From: Liolophura sinensis
Taxonomy: Eukaryota; Mollusca; Polyplacophora; Chitonida; Chitonidae
Assembly (NCBI RefSeq): GCF_032854445.1
Contig: NC_088303.1
Coordinates: forward strand, 31,103,265 to 31,167,264
Direction: 5' to 3'
Length of the DNA stretch: 64,000 nucleotides
The notes below the pieces were generated by a model. That model was not told the origin of the DNA. It was given only the letters and a program-made list of their open reading frames with translations, and did no database searches. This document shows positions 12,145 to 22,475 of this stretch, piece after piece. The translations under genes were made by a program, and so were the position numbers. The number at the start of each line of letters is the position of its first letter. Position 1 is the stretch's first letter.

Positions 12145-12811
12145 ATGGTACTACATGTATAGACCCTATTGTGCATCAAATAATGCGTATACGTCCGCAG
12201 GTATAGACTCCATGGTACTACATGTATAGACCCTATTGTGCATCAAATAATGTGTATACGTCCGCAGGTATAGACTCCATAGTACTACATATATGGACCC
12301 TATAGTGCATCAAATAATGTGTATACGTCCGCAGGTATAGACTCCGTGGTACTACATGTATAGACCATATTGTGCATCAAATAATGTGTACACGTCCGCA
12401 GGTATAGACTCCATGGTACTACATGTATAGACCCTATAGTGCATCAAATAATGTGTATACGTCCGCAGGTATAGACTCCATGGTACTACATGACCATATA
12501 GTGCGTCAAATAATGTGTATACGTCCGCAGGTATAGACTCCGTGGTACTACATGTATAGACCATATTGTGCATCAAATAATGTGTATACGTCCGCAGGTA
12601 CAGACTCCATGGAACTACATGTATAGACCCTATAGTGCATCAAATAATGTGTACACGCCCGCAGGTATAGACTTCATGGTACTATATGTATGGACCCAAT
12701 TGTGCATCAAATAATGTGTATACGCTCGTAGGTATAGACTTCATGGTACTACATGTATAGACCCTATTGTGCAACAAATATTGTGTATACGTCCGAAGGT
12801 ATAGACTTGAA
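12145..12811. repeat. 67-bp minisatellite, about 10 units
   Basis: A direct tandem array. Each unit contains CATGGTACTACATGTATAGA, GTGCATCAAATAATGTG and TACGTCCGCAGGTATAGACT. Successive copies of GTGCATCAAA are exactly 67 bp apart (12171 and 12238). Units differ by scattered substitutions and one lacks a few bases near 12490. The 74-aa open frame across it is a by-product. Confidence 0.97.
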
Positions 12812-14087
12812 AAATTTGATGCCAAATTACCAAATAGTACTCAACTGCTACAATAGTCTTCTGCACAATATATGAAATAACCTATGCCATTATATGTAAA
12901 TGTAACAGAAATTAATCTTTTTCAATGATGTCAGATTAGGCGCATCATAAAATTGCCTTCAAACCTTCTTACATGACATTAACCTGTTTTAATTTTCAGG
13001 TAACACGAGATTTGTGTAGGTCAGTTGTTTTTCTTATTGAATATTTTCATGTGGTATTGTTTCAGATAGTATTGCTATAATATGCAATTTCAAAAATGAA
13101 ATCCAGAATAATGAATTCCAACTTAAAGCTGTATAAGTGTGAGAACTCTAAAGATATAAGTACATGTAGTTTGGACAAAGGTTTTACACTTCGTCAACCA
13201 TTAAACGCCATATTCGTTTTCAAATAATTTGAACGGTGTGAGGGTAGCACCTAGAGTAAACCAAGAACATGGACTGCGTGGTGGGGGTTTAAGGTTTCAT
13301 ACCAGAGACAAAAGAGAATCATCAGAGAGAGAAAGCAGCGTGGAGACCATAGCTGTGGGACCCTTCGGTCACGTGGTATTCCTTGCTGAGCTTATGTACA
13401 ACTCGGCCTTAGACCAGTAACACGGAGTCAGGCGGTGTTTGCCCCATTCACTAGTCCTCTCTCGCGTATAACCTGGTATCTTATACCTTAAACCCAGTCT
13501 GACCATAGGATTATCTCCGCCTGGACCTCGGGATCCTGCTTAACACACTGTGTTAATAGCAAACGTGGAATGGTTGTTGATTTCATACACTTGGTCTGGG
13601 TAGCATTTTGGTATTGAGTGTTATAATGGGAGCAAGAATACGCATTGAGAAAAGCCATTTGACCTTTTCCAGCCCAACAACCCGTGTATTGTACCTTAAT
13701 CCCCAATTCTACGACGATGTGTCTTTACATCAAATACTTACACATATCAAAGACGGATTGGTCACCTTTATTCGAAAACTTTTTTTTCATTCTGCGATGG
13801 TTTTTCTCCACTGAATACATTAGTGTAATACTCAGCGTTCAAACTTTACCGCATTTGTATGATTTCTGTTTGAACGGAATTAAGCACGAGTTACGACCCT
13901 TTCGGACTAGTTAATATGTCTAATCATTCTAGGTTGGACTACTATAGACTATTATATACCAAGACCACATGGCGAATTGTCTTCACTCAGAAGCAACTGA
14001 CTTGAAACCAAATGACGAGAGCTTTAATTTGAACACGGCTGTCTAAAACAGGCGGCTTATTCGTTATTCGTTATACGACTATAGCGT
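12812..14087. other. Non-coding stretch, no gene seen
   Basis: AT-rich sequence with short unconvincing ORFs. No repeat family or gene recognised. Confidence 0.5.
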
Positions 14088-14089
14088 AG

Positions 14090-14322
14090 ATCGTGGAGGC
14101 ACCACGCCTGAATATCGTGGTAGCACCACGTGTGAATATCGTGGTAGCGCCACGCCTGAATATCGTGGTAGCACCACGTGTGAATATCGTGGTAGCACAA
14201 CGCCTGAATATCTTGGTAGCACCACGCCTGAATATCGTGGTAGCACCACGTGTGAATATCTTGGTAGCACCACGCCTGAATATCGTGGTAGCACCACGCC
14301 TGAATATCGTGGTAGCACCATG
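14090..14322. repeat. 24-bp minisatellite, about 9.5 units
   Basis: The unit contains GTGGTAGCACCACG followed by CCTGAATATC or TGTGAATATC. The period of 24 is a multiple of three, so five overlapping frames stay open across it. Each unit carries the dyad CGTGG...CCACG. About four units read CACGTG at the variable position, giving periodic E-box hexamers. Confidence 0.97.
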
Positions 14323-15675
14323 CACAATTTCTGTTATTCGAATAACTATATAAGATCTTGTTTCGGTAAAAAAAGATGTGGCAGGTATACCCTATGTACA
14401 AGGTTAGAAACCAAGAAGTCAAACAAATCAATAATAAAATCGATTAATGGATATGACGGAAATGAATATCCCATTACATCATTGGCAAGAATCACTGTTA
14501 CTATATGCATTGCTCTTAAACAGCACCTTTTTCTGTATAAGTATCTACTGTCTATTACAGGCCAATGGATATGCAGGGCCAGTAATCCCAGGCCATAATG
14601 GAGGGCTTCGCCGACACGGAGTCTCATAAAAGGATCACTTATCCTGTCAGATTATCATGTCTATAGTGACAGATTTTAGACAAAATCGACCCTTTTTGAT
14701 TCAAGCAAATTAATTTACTAGCTCTGTTCGCCAATCACTAATTTAGCCTCCAGATCGATTTCCTGTTAGAGACATGACGCCTCAGCGATAAGCTGTTTAT
14801 TGTAACTGTCTAACTGCCGGGTGTTCTTGTCTCGTTAAAAAGGGGGTTATCGGTCGGCGGGATCTGGTAATGTATACATGAGGTGCCAAAAGGGGAGAAA
14901 TAACTATCTTTTGTACACGTCATATGGCCGCTACCCAACGAGCCTTGCCCTCACAGCGTAACGATCAGGTGATATACCAAGACGATTACATGTTTTATTG
15001 CGTGAGTGGTGACTGAAGGTGAGACTAATAGACCGTAAACCGCCATTAAGGAGATATATAGATGATCACTGACGTCTAGCCAAAGAATTGTCATTTTTGC
15101 GTCATCATCATTTGTATGGGGTTTGGCAGCCAGATATCGGTAATTGTCAGTTACATAACAGAACGTATATATCATGGCGTACATGTTCTATTTTGGTGTG
15201 TATTAGCGTAAAATACACAAAAGTTAAGCGATTATGTCCAGAATCAAATCGACTGTCAAATACTAGATTAAAGCATTTTCCCTTTCTTAGCACATGATAT
15301 TGTGTCATACTGCACCTGCGTTATTCCTTTGAAACCAAGACAAGCAAATCCATACAATAATTTATTTACTTATACACTAGAATAAGGTTTAAAAACATAC
15401 TTATAAATACATGTACGTGTATTTTACTTATAGTCCTACGACGGCGGTCAACGGCCTCCCCTTATACAACACAATAACATAGTGAGGTGGTGAAAGGTCT
15501 GCTATTATAGCTTTCATAGCGGACTGATATGAGATGAAGTAAATCAGCAAGCCCCGAGAAAAGAAGCAACTAAGCTTAACAAGATAATTGTCAATCCGCC
15601 TGACTCAAAGCAACAGCCAAATCAGCGAAATCTAGATTCGAGATATTTGAGGCCGATTATCTGCGTTGAAAACAA
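14323..15675. other. Non-coding stretch, no gene seen
   Basis: Short open frames on both strands without coding character or recognised repeats. Confidence 0.45.
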
Positions 15676-15852
15676 ATGTTTATTTATTTATTTATTATTT
15701 ATTTATTTATTTGTTTGTTTACATGGTGTTTTTTCTCAAAAATATTTCACAAAGCCCCAAGGAAACCCGCGACCATCTACAGGTTGCTGGCAGATCTTTT
15801 CACATACAGCCGTGGAGAATGAGCTAGACCTTGACTCACGGCGACCGAATTA
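15676..15852 (-). mobile_element. SINE copy, reverse, partial
   Basis: Starts with a long (TTTA)n tail, then CAAAAATATTTCACAAAG, core GACCATCTACAGGTTGCTGG and the start of the head (CTTGACTCACGGCGACCGAA). The rest of the head is missing. Confidence 0.75.
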
Positions 15853-15863
15853 GTGAGATTTTG

Positions 15864-16026
15864 ATTGAATTATTTGATTCGTGTTTTTACGCCCTACTCA
15901 AGAATATTTCACGTAAAAGACGGCTGCCAGTATTATCGGTGGGGGGGTGGGGGGGGGGGGGTAAACCCACGAACATCGGCAGATTGCTGACAGACCTTCC
16001 CACCTACGAATTAGTCAGAAGCTGTT
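15864..16026 (-). mobile_element. SINE copy, reverse, partial, with G tract
   Basis: A second reverse copy directly after the previous one: CCCTACTCAAGAATATTTCA, then a G-rich tract at about 15940-15961 that replaces part of the usual GGTGGGAGGAAACC, then the core. Two truncated copies in the same direction suggest nested insertion or a local duplication. Confidence 0.75.
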
Positions 16027-18361
16027 GAGTAATTTTGCAGCGTTAGTAAATATATATATAACAAATATATGAGACGCATAAGCCGGTGAGGATTAAGCTC
16101 ATATAGTGTATAGTTCAACTTTACGCGCTAGTTGCAATGCCTTTCATATATTCGATATTTATATAATCAGTTGACAAAGAATGTATGCTTATATGATAAA
16201 AATCAATGTTCAACACGAAATAATCGCCTTTTAAAAAACCTAGGTAAGACATAGTTATATTAATGTCCTTGGCATTGAATAGATATCAGATTTCAAATTC
16301 ATGGTAAATGATTCCAAATTAAGCACGGAATACGATCACAGGGGGTGATATTAAACGCGTTTTCGCCATAGTTCACACAATAACATGAAGTCAGTGTTGT
16401 GAGTCCCGTGAAGGACAGCACAGTGCGACCAGAATGACACGTGATCGGAATCCAACCCAGTACAACGGCATCCATATGTATGATGTAACTGTTGCCGTCG
16501 CAGATGAGACCACGTCACGCGCGTGGCACAAGTCGGTGCGAGAATTACTGCCGGCGGCAAAATGAACACGTGAACAGTTGTTGGAAACATCACGCTAATG
16601 TGCCATTCCCTGATTCTAGAAGCACCTGAGAGACCCAGAAATTAATCATTGAAATGTGGGCGCAGCCGGTAGACCCCCAAACCGTCCAATTTACAAATTC
16701 CCTGTGTCCCGCAAAGGGGTTGTTCTGGTTTGCCTTCAAACACGCTTTCAGATGAAACCCGGGATTTAAAAACATGAGTAAGTAAAAAAGTTGATGAGTT
16801 AATTCGAAGGTCTCGGATAATGTCTTCTTATGTTGCCAGAGGCAAAGTTAATGAAACGAAGTCTTTTTCACGTCAACTGACCACGCGACTCCGAATCTAC
16901 ACGGAAAACAACGTGTAAAATAGCAACTTTCAATATACCGAGCGAGATAAAAACAAGAATTAATCCAGTGCAAAACCAATGCAAGCACCTAGCTCATTAC
17001 AACTCTCAGGGTAGGCTGTCGGTAATAGCATTAACAGTTATCAATTACTGTAGATAGGTACTATATATTATATAGTATATATTACTATAGGTATTTCTCG
17101 TATATATTAAACGGTTTTATGTGCTGTTGCTTTATATGATTTCAACAAACGGCGTATTTTTTAAATCTTTGTTCTAAATAATGTAAATTTATTAGCTCTG
17201 ATAGGTTCACATGACGTGGTCACCTTTGAAGACATGACGTCTCGGTGAAGTTCGTGACAAGGTGAACGTTGTCAGAACAAAATGGCGCGTTTATGTGTGT
17301 GTGTGTGTGTAGACGCAAAGGAGAAAGTTGTTCTACTGAAGAATCAAAAGCGACAAAAAACATTTAATAACAATTCCCATATATACCACTTATGTTACCC
17401 ATTTGACACATTTAGCATACTGTCGTCTAATTCTTACAAATTCATTTATTGTGGGTTATTTTCGATTTTCGGTCTGGATCAAATGTCTCACAAGGGACTT
17501 ATTTCTAACTAGCCAAGTAAAAATTCCACATACACTAGTTTACATGAATATGGTCAGTTCGTTTATGATTTGCGGAAAAGCAAACAACACTAATTACTTG
17601 ACCTGTCAGTTTTTGTTCAACATTACCATACAGAAGATCGTGACTGGAATTCATGAGCTGCGGACGAAAAGGCGGGAGGTAGCATGTGCGCTGAAATGAA
17701 CATCTCCAGGCGATACTCGCGATATCAACAAGACTCCAAGAGCCATGGGATATGTTGCTAATTATCCCTTAGTGATTCGAATACTATTACAGAAAACCAC
17801 AAGGCCAAATTCATCCGAATACCATAACGGAGACTGGGCAATTTCCTTGTGGAATTTTACCACTGTTCTGACGCTGGACCCATGAACCTGACCGTCATCG
17901 GACAAAAGAAAAACATGACATCCCGAGTACATGGCTCGATTTATGTCTTCATCTATAGTATCATAGTTAAGTAAGTTAGACACAGATTGAACGAGAACCA
18001 TGAGGACAAAACGACACGAATCACTCTGCCGGCTTTATATTTATTTGTTATATATTTTCTTTCTTTTTTCTTTCTTGTTATTTATTTTCCCCACTCGCCT
18101 AACCCCGGCGCTCAGCTTTGATGGAGGAAATAGAATATCTGAGCACCACTCCAAATACCCGACAACATTCTCACCCGGGAAATGTCAGCTGGATTCAGCT
18201 GGATTCAGCTGGAGTCCTCCTTTGTCCAAGAACTAGTCAACATCCGGGAGAAATCAGCAAGAAAGTTACCGTGTTCAACATTTACCAATTCCATAAGAGC
18301 AAGTAGCTACGAACTGATTTACATATCGAATGTGTGAATATATCCTTGCACGAAGACTCTA
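16027..18361. other. Non-coding stretch with candidate exon
   Basis: Apart from the candidate frame at 17762-18001 I see no supported gene. A (GT)n run at about 17295-17310 and near-palindromic ATAT sequence at 17060-17105 are simple repeats. The ORF at 16351-16593 (minus) is more GC-rich than its surroundings but has no motif I can name. Confidence 0.4.
17762..18001 (-). CDS. Candidate exon or ORF, 79 aa, unrecognised
   Basis: Open from ATG at 18001 to TAA at 17762 on the minus strand. The composition is protein-like rather than AT-driven: an acidic stretch NYDTIDEDINRAM, then CHVFLLSDDGQVHG and VVKFHKEIAQSPLW. I cannot name a family. It lies on the same strand as, and downstream of, the IP3-receptor-like exons, so it could be a later exon of that gene, but I could not match it to that family or fix splice sites. 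Chance is possible. Confidence 0.3.
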   Translation of the reverse strand: MVLVQSVSNLLNYDTIDEDINRAMYSGCHVFLLSDDGQVHGSSVRTVVKFHKEIAQSPLWYSDEFGLVVFCNSIRITKG

Positions 18362-18440
18362 TTTCATCCGGTTTCCTCCCACCATAATGCTGACCGCCGT
18401 CGTATAAGTGAAATATTCTTGAGTAAGGCGTAAAACACCA
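18362..18440 (+). mobile_element. SINE 3' fragment
   Basis: Only the last part is present: GTTTCCTCCCACCATAATGC, CCGCCGTCGTATAAGTGAAA and GTAAAACACCA. There is no head and no clear tail. Confidence 0.75.
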
Positions 18441-19256
18441 GTCTATTTCATCACATTACTTCTCATGAAATCATCGAAGCTGTACTTCTAATCACTAACA
18501 GTCAATCGGTACATTTAGTTACGTTAAAGTTAAATTCCAACTTGCAGACTGTTTACGTAACCCTCGGTGGTCTTCAGTAAACCATGTCCCCATTTGGTTT
18601 AACTGCATATTGGAACCCTTTGTTCAAGATATTTTATGTTGGGTAAATTACTTATTATATAGAAGCACACAGTTCTCTTTGGGGATGAATTCCTTTCTAT
18701 GACGATGATTGCCACTTTAAAAGGTTAACAGTAGCGTATTGTAATAATAAGATAGGTATTCTTTAACCCACAGTAAGCCAAACTGTTCAGTTAATGATGC
18801 AGTCAAGTCATTATTGACGCGGAGTGGAATTTCATTCAGAAAGGGAGAACTCGGAATATTCCCATTTGCAAAGTTTAACAACATTTTGCAACTCTTCCTA
18901 CAAGATTTGTGCAGATTTTGCTGGATAATTGCATATTATATATAACAATGAAGTTCTCTTCGCAGATCATTGAATGCATTACCCTTCACAATGTATGGTT
19001 ATTGACTTTCTAAAGGGTTCATAGTCAGCTAAGGTTTATTTTATTCCACAATCAGAGAGGCTGTTCAGTCAGTGATGCATTCATGCCAGTATTGATGTAG
19101 AGTTGAATGTCAATCAGGAGGGAAGAACTTTGGAAATGGTTACAAAATAAGAACGATGTATTAATTGATTTGGTGAGCGATTCTTGACAAATAGGCTGCG
19201 GTTTTGACCAACATAAGACATGGTGTAATGTAGTTGTATAGTCTCGTGCATATTGT

Positions 19257-19999
19257 CAAACGGTTAACGATAAGGTGTAATTTGAGTACAAATGGTTAAC
19301 GACGAGGCGTAATTAGAGCACAAACGGTTAGCGACGAGGCGTAATTAGAACACAAACTGTTTAAGACGAGTCGTAATTAGAACACAAACGGTTAACGATG
19401 AGGTGTAATTAGGGCACAAACGGTTAACGACGAGGTGTAATTAGAGTACAAACGGTTAACGACGAGGTGTAATTAGAGCACAAACGGTTAACGATGAGGT
19501 GTAATTAGGGCACAAACGGTTTACGACGAGGCGTAATTAGAGCACAAACGGTTAACGACGAGATGTAATTAGAGCACAAGCGGTTAACGACGAGGCGTAA
19601 TTAAAGCACAAACGGTTAACGACAAAGCGTAATTAGGGTACAAACGGTTAACAACGAGATGTAATTAGAACACAAGAGGTTAACGACGAGGTGTAATCAG
19701 AGCACAAATGGTTAACGACGAGGCGTAATTAGGGCACAAACGCTTAACGACGAGGTGTAATTAGAGCACAAACGGTTAACGACGAGGTGTAATTAGAGCA
19801 CAAGCGGTTAAGGACGAGGCGTAATTAAAGCACAAACGGTTAACGACAAAGCGTAATTAGGGCACAAACGGTTAACAACGAGATGTAATTAGAACACAAG
19901 AGGTTAACGACGAGACGTAATTAGAGCACAAGAGGTTAACGACGAGGCGTAATTAGAGCACAAATGGTTAACGACGAGGCGTAATTAGAACACAAACGA
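19257..19999. repeat. 32-bp minisatellite, about 23 units
   Basis: The unit has CGGTTAACGACGAGG, GTAATTAGAGCACAAA and central variants (GGCG, GGTG, GATG). It contains the HpaI palindrome GTTAAC. A distinctive run of variant units beginning near 19575 recurs near 19799, 224 bp later. That is exactly seven units, so a higher-order duplication is present. No coding role is apparent. Confidence 0.97.
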
Positions 20000-20574
20000 T
20001 TTCATTTATCGAACAATGTAAACGAAACGTCAGTTTCCATCAAAAGGGGAAAATCTGAAAACCCAGACAAAATAACAACGAGCTATTAATTGATCTGGTC
20101 ATCGATTTTTGAAAATTGACCAATGTTACGTCTGATAACAAGGTGAAGTTGTATGGTGTATGGTGTTAATCGACTTCAGGTGCATACGGTCAGTTTGCAC
20201 GCCCGTACCTGTCCGTTCATATAACATCTGGGTCAGATAGGGAAAAGCGGACGCCAGAACTGCTCCCAGATATAAACAATTTTCCGATGAAATTTTTAAA
20301 AAAAGACAAAAAAAATATACCCAAAGTTATTTCAGAAGAGAGACCCATAAAGACCTAAACGGGCATATAGGCATTTTCATTACGTGCTTGGTTACGTGCT
20401 TAATCAGCTTTTAATCTTGAATTCTTACGCGGCCATAGGATACGCCATTTCACAGAAAGCGGAAACACGACGTCGCGTCACCCGTACCTTACGCTCTTCA
20501 GAGGCGAGACACTCCTTTGTCGGACGAAATGCGGTCCCCATTATCATCACAACCGAATGCCACCCTTTGAGACC
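20000..20574. other. Non-coding stretch with repeat family E
   Basis: The segment at about 20380-20500 (GTGCTTGGTTACGTGCTTAA ... GGATACGCCATTTCA ... CGGAAACACGA) matches about 36705-36830 in the same orientation. It looks like a second interspersed repeat family of unknown type. Confidence 0.5.
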
Positions 20575-21033
20575 TCATGTTTGAGACATTGGGGAATAAC
20601 GTAAGACGAATTCCACTACGACTTTCAGAAGGAGCTGATTTAACACTACTTCTACGTAATAAAATGGTGAACTAGGAACGGATGCATTCGAGTGTGGTAG
20701 AAAGAAGGCACCTGTTAAAATGCTTTCTCCGGTGATAGAAATATTTCGCCCTTGATTGGTTAACACTGAGAACATGTCGGCCTGTTCTATTTTCCCTACG
20801 TAGGCATCTTTGCTTACATTGAAGTGCGACGGCTCGGTTATCATTACATCACAAATATAAAAAGTGACGTTTTTTAGCTTTAAAAGTGACTCTTTATAAA
20901 TACATATGTACATCTGGTCTATATAGTGTTGTTTTTCGTGAATACTATCACCGGTATATAGAACCGGTATTGTTTGTGGGTATTTCTCTAACAATTCCTG
21001 ACTTTTCTGACTATATTCAGGAAGTATTTCCAT
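20575..21033 (-). CDS. Orphan ORF, 152 aa, unrecognised
   Basis: The longest frame in the window that no tandem repeat explains. It opens with MEILPEYSQKSQELLEKYPQ and runs through YTGDSIHEKQHYIDQMYICI, a hydrophobic VTFYICDVMI, ISITGESILTGAFFLP and a C-terminal FYYVEVVLNQLLLKVVVEFV. Charged and hydrophobic segments alternate as in a folded domain. NVT, NVS, NIS and NAS glycosylation sequons occur, which would fit an extracellular domain, though no N-terminal signal peptide is visible in this frame. It is a possible single-exon gene or exon on the minus strand, downstream of the IP3-receptor-like exon 2. I cannot name a family. Confidence 0.4.
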   Translation of the reverse strand: MEILPEYSQKSQELLEKYPQTIPVLYTGDSIHEKQHYIDQMYICIYKESLLKLKNVTFYICDVMITEPSHFNVSKDAYVGKIEQADMFSVLTNQGRNISITGESILTGAFFLPHSNASVPSSPFYYVEVVLNQLLLKVVVEFVLRYSPMSQT

Positions 21034-22364
21034 TGTTTGATCATTTGTGTATTCTTTAATGGTTTAACACAATATGCGTACGTATGTTCTTTTAAGCGAC
21101 AAAAATATAAATACGAATAATTACGAATGAATACTCTATAAAACGCTGGAAACAATTTTCGCCATCGAAAAAAAAATAACCAGGGAACAAAAATTCTGAA
21201 AGTATATGTTTGAATATGTTTTATAGTGTCTCATTTTTGGGAGAGCAGTTTATTCGACACATTTCCGCGACCTTGATGGGAGTCAGTTAAATCACGCCCG
21301 AATTTGACACGGACGGCAATTCTCCAAATATATCCGTTAAAATAAAAGAGCACACCTTAATTGGCTGTACGCTGCCAAAACGTATCTAGAATGCCATGCC
21401 CTCAAGAGCTCTTGGGCAAAGCTAAGCACGACGGCGTATGTAATGTGTTAAAATCGAGGCCCTAAAGGAGACTTCTAAGCCTTCGATGTTAAATTATTAA
21501 ATACTCAAATAAATAGCACTGCTGTCAGAGAACTTAAATATTTTATTTAGCCTTAAATGTAGCTCTTTCAATTAAGGTACGCGTGATGTAAATGAACTCT
21601 TTTTTTCAAGCCGTATTTAATCAAATTGTCTTTTAGTAAAACAACAAGAAACAAACGTCATCTATGAAACTGTGATTAACCTGAAACAACTCAAGCAAAA
21701 CACAGAAAGATATAAGGGGATCAGTACGTGTGGGGCGGCAGGTAACCTTAGATTGGTTTTAAAGAATCACGTACATATACATTGGTGGTATCAGAGCGGA
21801 TCTCTGCGCCAGTAGTCAGAGATGTCAGGTCCGGGGCAAGCCACATGCGTCTGCACGATTCTTTCAGCAACGTTAAAAAAATGGAACTTAATTTCCCCTC
21901 CTACCAGCACACACCAGTCTGACTTTAAACGTATCTCCCAGTGATGTGACGTAGCAATCCTTGTGTAGTACCTCACAGATGTGCAAGCACAACGTGTGAC
22001 ATAGCGCACAAAGGAGGGTGGTGATTTTTTTTTTTTTTTTGCATCAAAGCGACTTTCTGAACTCCCGTTATCGATTAATTGTTTACAAGAATGTGTGAAG
22101 TGTGACATAATTAGCCGAGGACAACTGTCGGCTAATTTTGGGGATCTGATTTATAGATTTATAGTATTACGTAATATTAATTTCTGAAGTATCCCATGTG
22201 GAAACACGGCCATTAACAATAACACAGTACTTACTAAAAGTCAGACGCCGGGGTCAGATTTAAAGACGTCGGCAATCGTTGTACTAAAGCAAATCAGTTG
22301 AGCATTAGATGGGCTATAACACATACGGAGAACCGTGTACCAACACCGAGAATAAAAGACTTAC
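21034..22364. other. Non-coding stretch, no gene seen
   Basis: If the IP3-receptor-like gene continues, its third exon should lie below 22365 on the minus strand. I did not find one with confidence. The minus frame at 21791-22108 is open but begins in a poly(A)/poly(T) tract and shows no family motif. Confidence 0.4.
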
Positions 22365-22475
22365 CTGGACTCTGTGCTGTAGACGTACCCCTCGGTCTCC
22401 ACGGAATACAAGGTGATGTAATCCCCTACACAAAGGTAGTCCCCCGCGGCCGTGTTGGTTAGACTCATCCCGCCT
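22365..22475 (-). CDS. IP3-receptor-like N-terminal exon 2
   Basis: On the minus strand the exon is bounded by GTTACAG (acceptor, just above 22475) and GTAAG (donor, just below 22365). It encodes GGMSLTNTAAG, then YLCVGDYITLYSVETEGYVY and STES. The pattern of a hydrophobic strand, [L/V]xxGDxxxLY and then an acidic turn with GYVYS matches the first beta strands of the N-terminal suppressor (Ins145_P3_rec) domain of inositol trisphosphate receptors, where LHIGDIVSLYAEG is typical. These are ER calcium release channels of about 2700 residues, so only the start is here. The exon joins in frame to 37849-37913 (2 nt + 1 nt). An in-frame ATG at 22468 could be an internal start. The family call rests on a short segment; another beta-trefoil protein is the main alternative. 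Confidence 0.6.

Noticed and set aside
14057..14431. Several overlapping frames of 82-124 codons
   Set aside because: All arise from the 24-bp tandem repeat, whose period is a multiple of three.
19257..19999. CRISPR array
   Set aside because: The 32-bp units are contiguous with no unique spacers, and the genome is clearly animal.
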